The notes beneath the pieces are model-generated. The model was not told the origin of the DNA. It saw only the letters and a list, made by a program, of their open reading frames with translations, and ran no database searches. A stretch of 45,249 nt of DNA, taken from the NCBI GenBank assembly GCA_902470805.1, contig CABRHX010000017.1, forward strand, positions 1 through 45,249, written 5' to 3'. The stretch comes from an uncultured Collinsella sp. GTDB lineage: Bacteria > Actinomycetota > Coriobacteriia > Coriobacteriales > Coriobacteriaceae. Positions 6,822 through 15,155 of this stretch are shown here, in pieces. The translations under genes were made by a program, and so were the position numbers. The stretch's first letter is position 1; each line of letters opens with the position of its first letter.

Positions 6822-7733
6822 TTACGCCACCTCGCCTTCCTGATCGGCATTCTCGTTGATTCCGGCGACCTCGGCCATATAGGCCTCGCAGCACGCCTTG
6901 GCGACGGCGCGGACGCGCAGGATGTAGTTGGCACGCTCGACTGCGGACAGCGCACCGCGGGCATCGAGCAGGTTGAAGGCATGGCTGCACTTCATGACGC
7001 AGTCATATGCCGGCAGCGGCAGCTTGCGCTCCAGGCAGGAGTGGCACTCGGCCTCGTAGTCGTCAAACTTCTGACGCATCATCTCGACGTTGGCGACCTC
7101 AAAATTGTAAGCACTAAACTCGCGCTCGTTCTCCAGGAACACGTCGCCGTAGGTCATGGGCGTGCCGTCGGGCAGGTAGCTCCACACCAGGTCATAGACC
7201 GAGTTGACGCCCTGGGCGTACATGGCGATACGCTCCAGGCCATAGGTGATCTCGACGGGCACGGGGTCGACTTCGATGCCGCCCACCTGCTGGAAGTACG
7301 TAAACTGCGTGACCTCCATGCCGTTGAGCCAGACCTCCCAGCCAAGGCCCCAGGCGCCGAGCGTCGGGCTCTCCCAGTCGTCCTCGACAAAGCGGACGTC
7401 ATGGTCATTGGGGTCCAGGCCAATGGCGGCCAGCGAACCCAGGTAGAGCTCCTGGGCGTTGACCGGCGAGGGCTTGATGAGCACCTGGAACTGATAGTAG
7501 TGCTGCATGCGGTTGGGGTTCTCGCCGTAGCGGCCGTCGGCGGGACGGCGGCAGGGCTGCGCATAGCAGGTGCGCCACTCGGCGGGACCGAGCGAGCGCA
7601 GCGTGGTCGCGGTATGGAAGGTACCGGCACCGACCTCGGAGTCATAGGGCTGCATAATGACGCAGCCCTGCTCGCCCCAGTACTGCTGGAGGCGCAGGAT
7701 GATGTCTTGGAAGGAAAGCGATGAAGCGTTCAT
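6822..7733 (-). CDS. glyQ: Glycyl-tRNA synthetase alpha subunit
   Basis: A 303-residue catalytic subunit forming glycyl-AMP and charging tRNA-Gly with GlyS. The N-terminus (LSFQDIILRLQQYWGEQGCVI, residues about 5-25) and the AEWRTCYAQPCRRPADGRYGENPNR block are near-invariant in class II GlyQ. Start is the ATG at 7733. It follows lepB after 59 bases, so it may be in the rpsP-lepB transcript or have its own promoter; I do not see a strong one. No Gly-specific T-box fits in that gap. Confidence 0.97.
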   Translation of the reverse strand: MNASSLSFQDIILRLQQYWGEQGCVIMQPYDSEVGAGTFHTATTLRSLGPAEWRTCYAQPCRRPADGRYGENPNRMQHYYQFQVLIKPSPVNAQELYLGSLAAIGLDPNDHDVRFVEDDWESPTLGAWGLGWEVWLNGMEVTQFTYFQQVGGIEVDPVPVEITYGLERIAMYAQGVNSVYDLVWSYLPDGTPMTYGDVFLENEREFSAYNFEVANVEMMRQKFDDYEAECHSCLERKLPLPAYDCVMKCSHAFNLLDARGALSAVERANYILRVRAVAKACCEAYMAEVAGINENADQEGEVA

Positions 7734-7792
7734 GCCTCTAATATCCCCTCGTCGAAACGATTACACGGTTAGGTACTGTACTATAGCGGTTT

Positions 7793-8356
7793 TTAATCGA
7801 TAGCGCCGATACGGTTGAGCGGCCAGTAGCGCACAAGTGCCACGGCGATCAAGTCGGAGCGGTCGACCGGGCCAAAGTAGCGGGAGTCAGCAGAGTTCTC
7901 GCGGTTGTCGCCCATCACCCACACACAGTCGTCAGGGACGGTGTAGGGATAGCTCACCTGAGCGCCGGGAGCTTGGACCGAAAGCGGCCAGCTCATGCCA
8001 GTCGTATAGTCCTCGTCGAGCGCCTGGTCATCGACGATGATCTTGCCGTCCTGCAAGTCGACCGTCTGGCCGGCCGTGGCAATAACACGCTTGACGAGAA
8101 CATCGTGCTCGGAGGTGCCATCGGGGTTGTGGAACACCACGATATCGCCCTGCTTGACGGGCTGCCCAAGCTCGAGGCTCACCTTTTGCGCCAGGATCTG
8201 GTCGCCGATTTCGATCGTGGACTCCATGGAACCGGTAGGCACCACAAAGGGCTCGACCACAAAAGTGCGGATCAGGAACGTGGCCACGAGCGCGATCGCG
8301 ATGACCGCGATCCACTCAAAAGCGCCCCTCAACGCGGAATGTTGCGTAGGAACCAT
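7793..8356 (-). CDS. lepB: Signal peptidase I
   Basis: A 187-residue membrane protease that cleaves signal peptides at the outer face of the membrane. One N-terminal helix (about residues 14-30) is followed by box B with the catalytic serine in PTGSME (Ser43) and by the catalytic lysine in LVKRVIA (Lys89). Box E (GDNRENSADSR) is near the C-terminus. The ATG at 8356 is preferred over the overlapping GTG at 8362 because AGGAG lies five bases before the ATG and directly abuts the GTG. It follows trmD by two bases, as in many Gram-positive rpsP-trmD operons. Confidence 0.95.
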   Translation of the reverse strand: MVPTQHSALRGAFEWIAVIAIALVATFLIRTFVVEPFVVPTGSMESTIEIGDQILAQKVSLELGQPVKQGDIVVFHNPDGTSEHDVLVKRVIATAGQTVDLQDGKIIVDDQALDEDYTTGMSWPLSVQAPGAQVSYPYTVPDDCVWVMGDNRENSADSRYFGPVDRSDLIAVALVRYWPLNRIGAID

Positions 8357-8358
8357 AC

Positions 8359-9117
8359 TCACTCCTCGCTCTGCGAATACGAAGCGTCAAGAATCTCCTG
8401 CGCGTAAGCGCGCTCCTCGGGCGTGAGCCGCGCCGTCTCGATCAAGTCGGGACGCCAGCGGCAGGTGCGCTCGATGGCGTTCTTGCGACGCCAGGCATCG
8501 ACCTTGGCGTGATCGCCGCTCACAAGCACCGGAGGCACGCCCTCGCCGTTGAACTCGGCAGGACGGGTATACTGCGCGTACTCGAGCAGGCCTCCATCCT
8601 CGGCGGTCGAGAACGACTCGTCCACGTTGCTCATCTCGTCGCCCAGGGCGCCGGGAATCAGGCGTACGACGGCATCGGCAACGACCATAGCGGGAAGCTC
8701 GCCGCCCGTGAGCACGTAGTCGCCGATCGACAGACGCTCATCGGCATACGCATACGCGCGCTCGTCGACGCCCTCGTAGCGACTGCACACAAACAGCAGG
8801 CGCTCACTTTTGAGCAGGCGCTCGGCCACACGCTGCGTAAAAGGCTCGCCACAGGGGGTGAAGAACACTACGGTGGGCTTGGGACCCTCGGAGCTGATGG
8901 CCTCGATGGCCTCCGCGATAGGCTCGACCTTCATGAGCATGCCCTGCCCGCCGCCGTACGGCTCGTCATCGACGGTACGATGGCGGTCGTGCGTCCAGTC
9001 GCGCAGGTTATACGCCTTAAAATCAAAAAGGCCGGCCTTGCGGGCGCGGCCCAAGATCGATGTGGACATGACGGGCCCAAACATCTCGGGAAAGACCGAA
9101 AGGGTCTCGATCAGCAT
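8359..9117 (-). CDS. trmD: tRNA (guanine37-N1)-methyltransferase
   Basis: A 252-residue SPOUT methyltransferase that makes m1G37 in tRNAs reading CNN codons and so prevents +1 frameshifts. The start (LIETLSVFPEMF), the YGGGQGM segment and the trefoil-knot cofactor site (SIGDYVLTGGELPAM, then GALG) are diagnostic. It sits ten bases after rimM and just before lepB. Length is normal. Confidence 0.97.
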   Translation of the reverse strand: MLIETLSVFPEMFGPVMSTSILGRARKAGLFDFKAYNLRDWTHDRHRTVDDEPYGGGQGMLMKVEPIAEAIEAISSEGPKPTVVFFTPCGEPFTQRVAERLLKSERLLFVCSRYEGVDERAYAYADERLSIGDYVLTGGELPAMVVADAVVRLIPGALGDEMSNVDESFSTAEDGGLLEYAQYTRPAEFNGEGVPPVLVSGDHAKVDAWRRKNAIERTCRWRPDLIETARLTPEERAYAQEILDASYSQSEE

Positions 9118-9127
9118 GTTGTCCTCC

Positions 9128-9649
9128 CTACTTGTCCATATCGATCAGGCCGTCCATAACGTGGACGGAAATTGTTCCTGTGTCGGGAAGATCGAGCACG
9201 ACCTGCTCGATCACGGGAATCAGCACCTCGCCGTACCGATCGCCCTCGACAACCCAAACATCGTTCGCGGGCGTCGACATGATCTCGACGATCGTGCCGA
9301 GCGAACCGAAGCGCTCGTCGACCACCTCGCGACCCATCAGGTCGGTATAGGCAGCGTCGAGCGAATCGAGCTCAAAGTCGTCGCGATTTGCCAGCACATA
9401 GCATCCCGTGATGCCCTCGGCGGCCGTCAAGTCGTCAATGCCCTCAAACGAGACCAGATCGCCATCGCCCGTATCGGTGACGGACACGACCGTGCAAAAG
9501 CGGTCGCGCTTGAGCGCCGGCGGCGTCAGGGCGACGCGCATGCCCGGCTCTAATACAGAAGGAAGCCCCCGCAGCGGCTGCGCGAGGACCTCCCCCTTCC
9601 TTCCGTGCGGCTTGACCACACGGGCGATGTTTTTGTACTGGGACCTCAA
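9128..9649 (-). CDS. rimM: Ribosome maturation factor RimM
   Basis: A 173-residue 16S rRNA processing factor that binds S19 during assembly of the 30S head. The N-terminal beta-barrel begins with IARVVKPHGRKGEV, and the PRC-barrel half contains LMGREV and the acidic GEVLIPVIEQVV. The start is a TTG at 9649, four bases after the khpA stop. Its ribosome site is weak (an AGGA too close), so translation is probably coupled to khpA. Confidence 0.93.
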   Translation of the reverse strand: MRSQYKNIARVVKPHGRKGEVLAQPLRGLPSVLEPGMRVALTPPALKRDRFCTVVSVTDTGDGDLVSFEGIDDLTAAEGITGCYVLANRDDFELDSLDAAYTDLMGREVVDERFGSLGTIVEIMSTPANDVWVVEGDRYGEVLIPVIEQVVLDLPDTGTISVHVMDGLIDMDK

Positions 9650-9653
9650 GGTC

Positions 9654-9938
9654 CTAGCCCAGAACCTCTACCTCGACAGCAGTGTCGAGGCGAGCGGCCA
9701 GTGCACGGGCGAGCGTGCGAATGGCCTTGATGGTACGGCCACGACGGCCGATGACCTTAGCGACGTCATCCTCGGCAACCGAAACCTCAATCGTAGAGGC
9801 GTCGTCACCATCGATGACCTCAAGGCTCACGGAATCCGGGTCGTCGACGATCTGAACAACGAGATATTCGACGAGATCGGCGATGCGATCTGAGAGCATT
9901 GCCTCACCCTCGAGCTGTGCAGCGTCAACCTCAGGCAC
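9654..9938 (-). CDS. khpA: KH-domain RNA-binding protein KhpA
   Basis: A small RNA-binding protein with one type II KH domain; the GXXG loop is in KVIGRRGRTIKAIR. KhpA usually works with KhpB in control of cell division and small-RNA biology, and is often encoded beside rpsP as here. Two starts are possible. A GTG at 9938, six bases after GAGGAG, gives 94 residues. An ATG at 9899 behind GAGGGTGAGG gives 81, closer to the usual family length. Confidence 0.92.
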   Translation of the reverse strand: MPEVDAAQLEGEAMLSDRIADLVEYLVVQIVDDPDSVSLEVIDGDDASTIEVSVAEDDVAKVIGRRGRTIKAIRTLARALAARLDTAVEVEVLG

Positions 9939-9941
9939 GAT

Positions 9942-10283
9942 TTACTCCTCGGCGCCCTCAGCGGCCTCAGCGGCAGCCTTAGCGGCCTCGGCCTCTTTGG
10001 CGAGCTGCTTCTTGGACTTCTTGACGACGGTCTCGGTCTTCTCGCCCTCGTTGGCGGCCTTGACCAGAGCGGCGACAGCGTCGGTGAGCTGAGCACCCCT
10101 GGACTGCCAGTCGGCGATCTTCTCGAGGTCGAGGTTGATGGTCTTGGGGGCGGTCATCGGGTTGTAGCGGCCAACCTCCTCGATGATACGACCGTCACGC
10201 GGGGCGCGGGAATCGGCGACGACGACACGGTAGTACGGACGCTTCTTAGCGCCGTGACGAGCAAGGCGAATCTTGACTGCCAA
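9942..10283 (-). CDS. rpsP: 30S ribosomal protein S16
   Basis: A 113-residue S16 starting at a TTG at 10283 (product MAVKIRLARHGAKKRPYYRVVV), with GGAGGAG six bases upstream; a longer frame to 10319 would lack the family N-terminus. The first ~80 residues are standard S16. The C-terminal tail is an Ala/Glu/Lys-rich extension (from about residue 78) common in actinobacterial S16. It heads the rpsP-khpA-rimM-trmD-lepB operon. The ffh gene, often upstream, is replaced here by a divergent dinB. Confidence 0.95.
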   Translation of the reverse strand: MAVKIRLARHGAKKRPYYRVVVADSRAPRDGRIIEEVGRYNPMTAPKTINLDLEKIADWQSRGAQLTDAVAALVKAANEGEKTETVVKKSKKQLAKEAEAAKAAAEAAEGAEE

Positions 10284-10339
10284 AGGAAACTCCTCCAACC
10301 AAGCAGCTTTAGGCTGCAACTACAAACAAACAGTTGAAC

Positions 10340-10368
10340 ATAATACGCCATCGACGCGGGCAGGTGAA
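10340..10368 (-). promoter_or_regulatory. Promoter of the rpsP operon
   Basis: On the minus strand a -35 box TTCACC (10363-10368) and a -10 box TATTAT (10340-10345) are 17 bp apart, about 60 bases before the rpsP TTG. Match to the sigma-70 consensus is good at -10 and moderate at -35. Confidence 0.6.
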
Positions 10369-10472
10369 GTCCGTGAGACCAACTTCTTCGGTGTAGTCGA
10401 GGGCAAATCCATATCTTAGACAAGAATTCGCGATTTGCAAGCACATCCACGCACCCCACATGAGCTGCGCGG

Positions 10473-10478
10473 TATACT
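10473..10478 (+). promoter_or_regulatory. -10 box giving a possibly leaderless dinB mRNA
   Basis: TATACT lies only six bases before the dinB ATG at 10485, so transcription would begin at or next to the start codon. No ribosome-binding sequence lies between them. The -35 region (around 10450) is poor. Confidence 0.45.
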
Positions 10479-10484
10479 CATGAC

Positions 10485-11738
10485 ATGGAAAGACGCGAAC
10501 ATACATACGGTTATGAGAATGCTGCGGGCGTCACGCCGCCGCCCTGGACGGGTCCGGCGGTGGGTCTGATGGACCTCGATGCGTTTTTTGCGAGCGTAGA
10601 GATGCTCGACCACCCCGAGTGGCGCGGCAAGCCGCTCATTGTGGGCGGAGATGCCGAGTCGCGCGGCGTCGTGTCCACGTGTTCGTATGAGGCACGCCGC
10701 TTTGGCGTGCATTCCGCCATGGCCTCGGCCGAGGCACGGCGTCTGTGCCCGCAGGCGATTTGGACGCATGGGCATTTTGATCGCTACCGCGAAGTGAGCG
10801 CGCAAGTCATGGCGATTCTCGCCGACGAGACGCCGCGTGTGGAGCGCGTGTCCATCGACGAGGCCTTTATCGATATAACGCCGGGCCGGTTTGCGCCCGA
10901 AGACCCGCTGCTGGTCGCGCGACGCATCAGTGACCGCGTGGCGGCACTGGGGGTGACGTGCTCCATTGGCGTCGGCTGCAACAAGACGGTGGCCAAAATC
11001 GCGAGCGAGCGCGACAAGCCCTTTGGCCTGACCATTGTGCGCCCCGGCACGGAGCAGCGATTTTTGGCCGCGCTGCCGGTGTCTGCCATGAGCGGCATCG
11101 GTCGCTCGGCCGAGGAGCGGCTACGCCGCATGCGTATCTACACGCTTGGCGAGCTGTCGCGTGCGCCGGAGTCCACGCTGGCCTCGATTTTTGGCGTCAA
11201 CGGCGAGCGTATGCGCCAACGTGCGCTGGGTCTCGAAGTTTCCGAGGTCACAAGTCTGGATGAGGAGCGCGAGGTCAAGTCGGTCAGCAATGAACGCACC
11301 TTTGCGAAAGATTTGACTGAGCGCAGGGATATCGAGGCGGCGATTGCGCTGCTGGGCGAGTCGGTTGGACGTCGCCTGCGCCGCCAGGGGCTTACGGGCG
11401 GCACCGTGACGCTCAAGCTTAAGTATTCGTATGGCAGTGGGCGTACGGCACAGCGCCGGCTGCCTCATCCAACCGACGATGAAAACATCTTCGTGGCGGT
11501 TGCACTCGAACTGCTCGACAACATCTGGCAGGAAGGCATGCACGTGCGCTTGGCCGGCATCGGCATGAGCGACTTCAACCACCAAGGCGGCATCCAGACC
11601 GACCTGTTCTGCGAAGTCGATGACCGTGGAGCGCAGTCCAGCGACCGACGCGACCTGTCCGTCGCCATCGACGCCGTCCGAGACAAATTCGGCGACACCG
11701 CCCTATCCTTCGGCCGCCAATCCCGCTTCAACGATTAG
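10485..11738 (+). CDS. dinB: DNA polymerase IV
   Basis: A 417-residue Y-family translesion polymerase. Catalytic acidic residues are visible in LMDLDAFF (Asp30, Asp32) and VSIDEAFID (Asp125, Glu126). The thumb/HhH and little-finger regions follow. QTDLF at 371-375 near the C-terminus fits the beta-clamp binding consensus QL[SD]LF. Compared with the family it has about 20 extra N-terminal residues. It is the only plus-strand gene between two minus-strand operons. No full SOS (LexA) box is seen, and the -10 box abuts the start codon. Confidence 0.95.
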   Translation: MERREHTYGYENAAGVTPPPWTGPAVGLMDLDAFFASVEMLDHPEWRGKPLIVGGDAESRGVVSTCSYEARRFGVHSAMASAEARRLCPQAIWTHGHFDRYREVSAQVMAILADETPRVERVSIDEAFIDITPGRFAPEDPLLVARRISDRVAALGVTCSIGVGCNKTVAKIASERDKPFGLTIVRPGTEQRFLAALPVSAMSGIGRSAEERLRRMRIYTLGELSRAPESTLASIFGVNGERMRQRALGLEVSEVTSLDEEREVKSVSNERTFAKDLTERRDIEAAIALLGESVGRRLRRQGLTGGTVTLKLKYSYGSGRTAQRRLPHPTDDENIFVAVALELLDNIWQEGMHVRLAGIGMSDFNHQGGIQTDLFCEVDDRGAQSSDRRDLSVAIDAVRDKFGDTALSFGRQSRFND

Positions 11739-11748
11739 TCCCTAAGGC

Positions 11749-11790
11749 AAAAAGAAAGCCGGGCAGCTGCGAATGGTGCAACTGCCCGGC
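11749..11790 (-). terminator. Terminator after rsfS
   Basis: On the minus strand a 13-bp stem with one mismatch (11758-11770 with 11778-11790; GCCGGGCAG arms, seven-base loop) is followed by TTTCTTTTT. It ends the rplU-to-rsfS block. For dinB on the plus strand the same hairpin lacks a T-run. Confidence 0.85.
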
Positions 11791-11815
11791 GATATGCGTG
11801 AGGGTAGCTAAACCC

Positions 11816-11833
11816 CGTCCCAAATGAGCTACT
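11816..11833 (-). repeat. 18-nt 3'-end repeat, copy 2
   Basis: On the minus strand AGTAGCTCATTTGGGACG begins inside the rsfS stop codon and continues toward the terminator. It differs from copy 1 (3788-3805) at one base. Confidence 0.7.
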
Positions 11834-12287
11834 AGAGGAGGTTGAGGGGGAGCTGGGGAGCGTCACCCCAGAGCTTTTCGAGACGGTAGAAGTCGCGCGC
11901 CTCGGGAGTGAAGACGTGGACGACAACCGAACCATAGTCCATGAGCATCCAGGTCTTCTGCTCGCGACCCTCGATGGAGAACGGGTGCTCGCCGCAAGCC
12001 TCGGCGACCTTCTCCTCGATCTCATCGACGATAGAATCGACCTGGCGGTTGTTGGTACCGGTGGCAAGCACAAAGTAGTCGCATACGTCGGAAAGCTCGG
12101 TCAGGTCGAGCACCTGAACGTCCTCGCCCTTCTTGTCGTAGGCGGCCTGCGCGGCGGCGCGGGCGACATCCTCGGCGGCGACACCGCTCGCGGACAGCGA
12201 GGCGGCAGTGCGGTCGGACGTGGCGACGAAGCTCTTGTGCTCCACACCTTCAAGAATCTGCTCGTCGGTCATGGTCTCGTCGGCCAT
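11832..12287 (-). CDS. rsfS: Ribosomal silencing factor RsfS
   Basis: A 151-residue protein that binds L14 on the 50S subunit and blocks subunit joining under starvation. The family core (residues about 40-145) has VLDLTELSDVCDYFVLATGTNNRQ, and WMLMDYGSVVVHVF with DFYRLEKLWGDA. The N-terminal ~35 residues are an acidic extension longer than in Escherichia coli. The order nadD-yqeK-rsfS is widely conserved in Gram-positive bacteria. Confidence 0.96.
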   Translation of the reverse strand: MADETMTDEQILEGVEHKSFVATSDRTAASLSASGVAAEDVARAAAQAAYDKKGEDVQVLDLTELSDVCDYFVLATGTNNRQVDSIVDEIEEKVAEACGEHPFSIEGREQKTWMLMDYGSVVVHVFTPEARDFYRLEKLWGDAPQLPLNLL

Positions 12288-12314
12288 GGAATACCTCTTT
12301 CTAGACAGCCCGAG

Positions 12315-12923
12315 CTAGCGCAGCTGGGCGTAATGGTTGTAAATCGTAATAGCTGTGGGATAAAGATAGCGCCCGGACTGGATCACATAGACCAAACCCT
12401 GCGCAAAACAGGAGAAGAACAACTCATCGAGCGTCGACTCCCCCACCATCTTGCGCAGCGCATGCGCATAGTCGCCGTGGCGGTTGGGCTCGATGGCATC
12501 GGCCACAAAGACCACCATATCGAGCGGCGTCATGTCACAGGCACCCACGGTGTGACGGTCGACAGCCTGGAAAACGGCCGGCGACAGCTCGGGAAAAAGC
12601 TGCGGAAGCTCATAGGCGGCAACAGGGCCATGCAAAAGCGGCGTCGCGGCGGAAGGAGAGCCGGCAATCTTAATGCCGTAATGCAGAGCGCGCGTGACCA
12701 GCTCGTCGTCGGAGAGCACTTTGTCCCAGTCATGGATCAGGCCGGCGGCAGCGGCATCAAAGCGGTCAACGCCGTAGACCTCGGCCAGATGAAGTGCGGT
12801 CTCGGCAACACCCAGCGAATGCACATAGCGCTTGCGCTTATCCTTCATGCGAACATCGAGCAGCTCTTGAATGCGCTTGAGCAGCGCGCGCTCATCGCCC
12901 TCAAACTGATCCTCTACCGACAA
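12315..12923 (-). CDS. yqeK: HD-domain hydrolase YqeK (Ap4A hydrolase family)
   Basis: A 202-residue HD-fold metal hydrolase; YqeK enzymes split diadenosine tetraphosphate symmetrically. Metal ligands are visible in RYVHSLGVA, the HD pair in GLIHDWDK, and later His and Asp residues (VDRHTVGA, VVFVADAIEP). The start is a TTG at 12923 behind GGGGG, 12 bases after nadD. The placement between nadD and rsfS matches the Bacillus order. Confidence 0.92.
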   Translation of the reverse strand: MSVEDQFEGDERALLKRIQELLDVRMKDKRKRYVHSLGVAETALHLAEVYGVDRFDAAAAGLIHDWDKVLSDDELVTRALHYGIKIAGSPSAATPLLHGPVAAYELPQLFPELSPAVFQAVDRHTVGACDMTPLDMVVFVADAIEPNRHGDYAHALRKMVGESTLDELFFSCFAQGLVYVIQSGRYLYPTAITIYNHYAQLR

Positions 12924-12935
12924 CGTAGACCCCCA

Positions 12936-13613
12936 TCACTCAAAATCTTCTTGGCCCAAATCGGCATATAGCCTGCGTTTGCGAATGTAGCCGAGCACGG
13001 ACTCGCTCGTAAGATAGCGCACGCTCATACCGCGAGCAACTCGCTTACGAATGTTCGTCGAGCTGATCGCCAGCGCCGGAATCTGAATATAGCGCACGTC
13101 GAACGGCAGCCCCGACTCTTTGATTCGGGCACGCGCCGTATCGATATCAAAGCCCGGTCGTGTCGCCGCAATAAAGGTAGCAAGCTCAGCGATTCGTTCG
13201 GCATCATGCCAGGTAACAATATCGATAATCGCGTCGGCGCCCGTAATAAAGTAGAGCTTTACCTGCGGCGGGTAAAAGTCGCGAAGGGCATGAAGCGTAT
13301 CGGCCGTATAGGTTACACCCGGACGGTCAATCTCGAACCGACTCGCCAAAAAGGCCGGGTTCGCAGCGGTGGCGAGGACCGTCATGGCATAACGGTCCTC
13401 GGCAGGCGTCACCGGCTTGTCAAGCTTAAAGGCAGGCGTGCCCGCCGGCATAAAGAGCACGGCATCCAAGTCGAGGGACTCACGCGCCTGCTCAGCGGTC
13501 ACCAGGTGCCCGTAATGGATGGGATCAAAGGTGCCACCCATAATGCCGAGCCTAAACTCCTGCCCGTCCTCTAGAGGAAGCTCGGGCAAACCGATTCCAC
13601 CGCACAGCGACAT
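12936..13613 (-). CDS. nadD: Nicotinate-nucleotide adenylyltransferase
   Basis: A 225-residue nucleotidyltransferase that makes deamido-NAD from nicotinate mononucleotide and ATP. GIMGGTFDPIHYGH contains the (H/T)xGH-type ATP site, and ISSTNIRKRVARG near the C-terminus is the second phosphate-binding motif. About 20 residues precede the family start. The ATG at 13613 is three bases after obgE; an internal start nearer the motif is possible but less well supported. Confidence 0.95.
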   Translation of the reverse strand: MSLCGGIGLPELPLEDGQEFRLGIMGGTFDPIHYGHLVTAEQARESLDLDAVLFMPAGTPAFKLDKPVTPAEDRYAMTVLATAANPAFLASRFEIDRPGVTYTADTLHALRDFYPPQVKLYFITGADAIIDIVTWHDAERIAELATFIAATRPGFDIDTARARIKESGLPFDVRYIQIPALAISSTNIRKRVARGMSVRYLTSESVLGYIRKRRLYADLGQEDFE

Positions 13614-13616
13614 GGC

Positions 13617-15071
13617 CTACTCGCCCTCCGGGGTCTCAGCATCGTCAGCGACGTCCGCCGCATCGACAACCTCGACGCCCGCATCCGCGGCATCTGCCAC
13701 CTCAACGACCTCAACGGCGCCCTCAAGCTCATCCTCGTACTCCGAGAAATCCTCGGCACCCTCGAAGTCAAAGGCACGCTGGCAAATGCGGACCTCGTCG
13801 CCCGCACGGCAGCCGGCCTTCTCGAGCGCATCGTCGACACCCATGCGCGCAAACTTATGCTGCAGGTAGATGACAGCTTCCTCGTTTTCCCAGTCGGTCT
13901 GAATGACCATGCGCTCGATGGCACGACCGACCACGCGGAAGGCACCGGGCTCTTCCTGGACAATGCGGAAACGCTTCTCACGCTGCAGGCGACGGCGCTC
14001 CCATTCATCGTCGCGCAGAACGACCGGCTCATCGGAGACCGACAGCTCGGCGCGCAGCTTAGCCACCTGCTCGCCCACGGCAAGCATCAGCGTGTTGAGG
14101 CCGGCGCCCGTAACAGCAGACACGGCAAAGAACATATGTCCATCGTCGAGCGCTGCGCGCTTGAGGTCGGCAATCTTGTCGGCCGTGCCCGGCGCGTCGC
14201 ACTTGTTGGCAACGACGATCTGCGGACGCTCCGAAAGCTCGGCGCCATACTGCTCGAGCTCACGGTTGATGATGCGGTAATCCTCAACCGGGTCGCGATC
14301 CTCAAAACCGCCCGTCATGTCGACGACATGCATGATCAGGGCCGTACGCTCAATGTGGCGCAGGAACTGGTGACCCAGGCCCTTGCCCTCGCTCGCGCCC
14401 TCGATAAGACCGGGGACGTCGGCAACGACGTAAGAATATTCGCCGGCACGCACCGTGCCGAGGTTCGGCACGAGCGTGGTAAACGGGTAGTCAGCAATCT
14501 TGGGGCGAGCGGCACTCATGCGCGCAATGAGCGATGACTTACCCACCGAGGGGAAGCCCACGAGCGCGGCATCGGCCATGAGCTTCATCTCGAGCTCGAT
14601 CCAGTGCTCCTCGGCCGGTTCGCCCAGCTGAGCGAACGCGGGCGCGCGGCGCACCGACGTCACAAAGTGCGTGTTGCCCAGGCCACCGGCACCGCCGGGC
14701 GCCACGACGACGCGCTCGCCGTCGTGGACCAGGTCGGCAATCTCGAACATCGGGGTCTGCGTCTCGGGATCGAGCTCGCGCACCACGGTACCCATAGGGA
14801 CCTTGAGAATCAGGTCCTCGCCGCTCTTACCGTTACGACGGGCACCCTGCCCGTGCGTGCCGCGCTCGGCGCGGAAGTGATGCTTAAAGCGGTAATCAAT
14901 CAGGGAAGACAGCTGAGCATCGGCCTGGATGACGACATTGCCGCCACGACCGCCGTCGCCGCCATCGGGGCCGCCCTTGGGGACAAATGCCTCGCGTCTA
15001 AACGACATGCATCCGGCTCCGCCGTCGCCGCCGCACACGTTAATGCGGCTGATATCGGTGAACTGTGACAA
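13617..15071 (-). CDS. obgE: GTPase Obg/CgtA
   Basis: A 484-residue ribosome-associated GTPase for 50S assembly and stress signalling. Domains in order: glycine-rich OBG fold (1-158), G domain with GFPSVGKSSLI (G1), DVPGLIEGASEGKGLG (G3/switch II) and NKCD (G4), then the OCT domain (about 345-425) typical of Gram-positive Obg. A very acidic Ala/Asp/Val-rich tail of about 50 residues ends the protein. The start is a TTG at 15071, eight bases after GGAGG. A terminator-like hairpin lies just upstream. Confidence 0.97.
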   Translation of the reverse strand: MSQFTDISRINVCGGDGGAGCMSFRREAFVPKGGPDGGDGGRGGNVVIQADAQLSSLIDYRFKHHFRAERGTHGQGARRNGKSGEDLILKVPMGTVVRELDPETQTPMFEIADLVHDGERVVVAPGGAGGLGNTHFVTSVRRAPAFAQLGEPAEEHWIELEMKLMADAALVGFPSVGKSSLIARMSAARPKIADYPFTTLVPNLGTVRAGEYSYVVADVPGLIEGASEGKGLGHQFLRHIERTALIMHVVDMTGGFEDRDPVEDYRIINRELEQYGAELSERPQIVVANKCDAPGTADKIADLKRAALDDGHMFFAVSAVTGAGLNTLMLAVGEQVAKLRAELSVSDEPVVLRDDEWERRRLQREKRFRIVQEEPGAFRVVGRAIERMVIQTDWENEEAVIYLQHKFARMGVDDALEKAGCRAGDEVRICQRAFDFEGAEDFSEYEDELEGAVEVVEVADAADAGVEVVDAADVADDAETPEGE

Positions 15072-15087
15072 CAGAATCGCCTCCTAC

Positions 15088-15130
15088 AAAAAGAGGGAGA
15101 CCCTTGAATCCTAAAACTCAAGTGCCTCCC
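15088..15130 (-). terminator. Hairpin with T-run between rpmA and obgE
   Basis: On the minus strand GGGAG-(3)-CTTGA pairs with TCAAG-(3)-CTCCC, interrupted by a 3x3 internal loop, and is followed by TCTTTTT. It could end most rplU-rpmA transcripts and lower obgE expression. Bases 15088-15093 are the T-run. Confidence 0.6.
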
Positions 15131-15155
15131 ACATATGTGCTCTATGAAGGGTGAA

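Noticed and set aside
4473..7724. Very long open frame (1083 codons) on the plus strand
   Set aside because: It is antisense to glyS and glyQ, has no recognisable family sequence and reflects high-GC codon bias of the real genes on the other strand.
7734..7792. T-box riboswitch upstream of glyQ
   Set aside because: The gap is only 59 bases and lacks a T-box sequence or terminator pair.
10485..10515. CGAAC-containing stretch near the dinB start as an SOS box
   Set aside because: Only one half-site of CGAAC-N4-GTTCG is present; the second half does not match.
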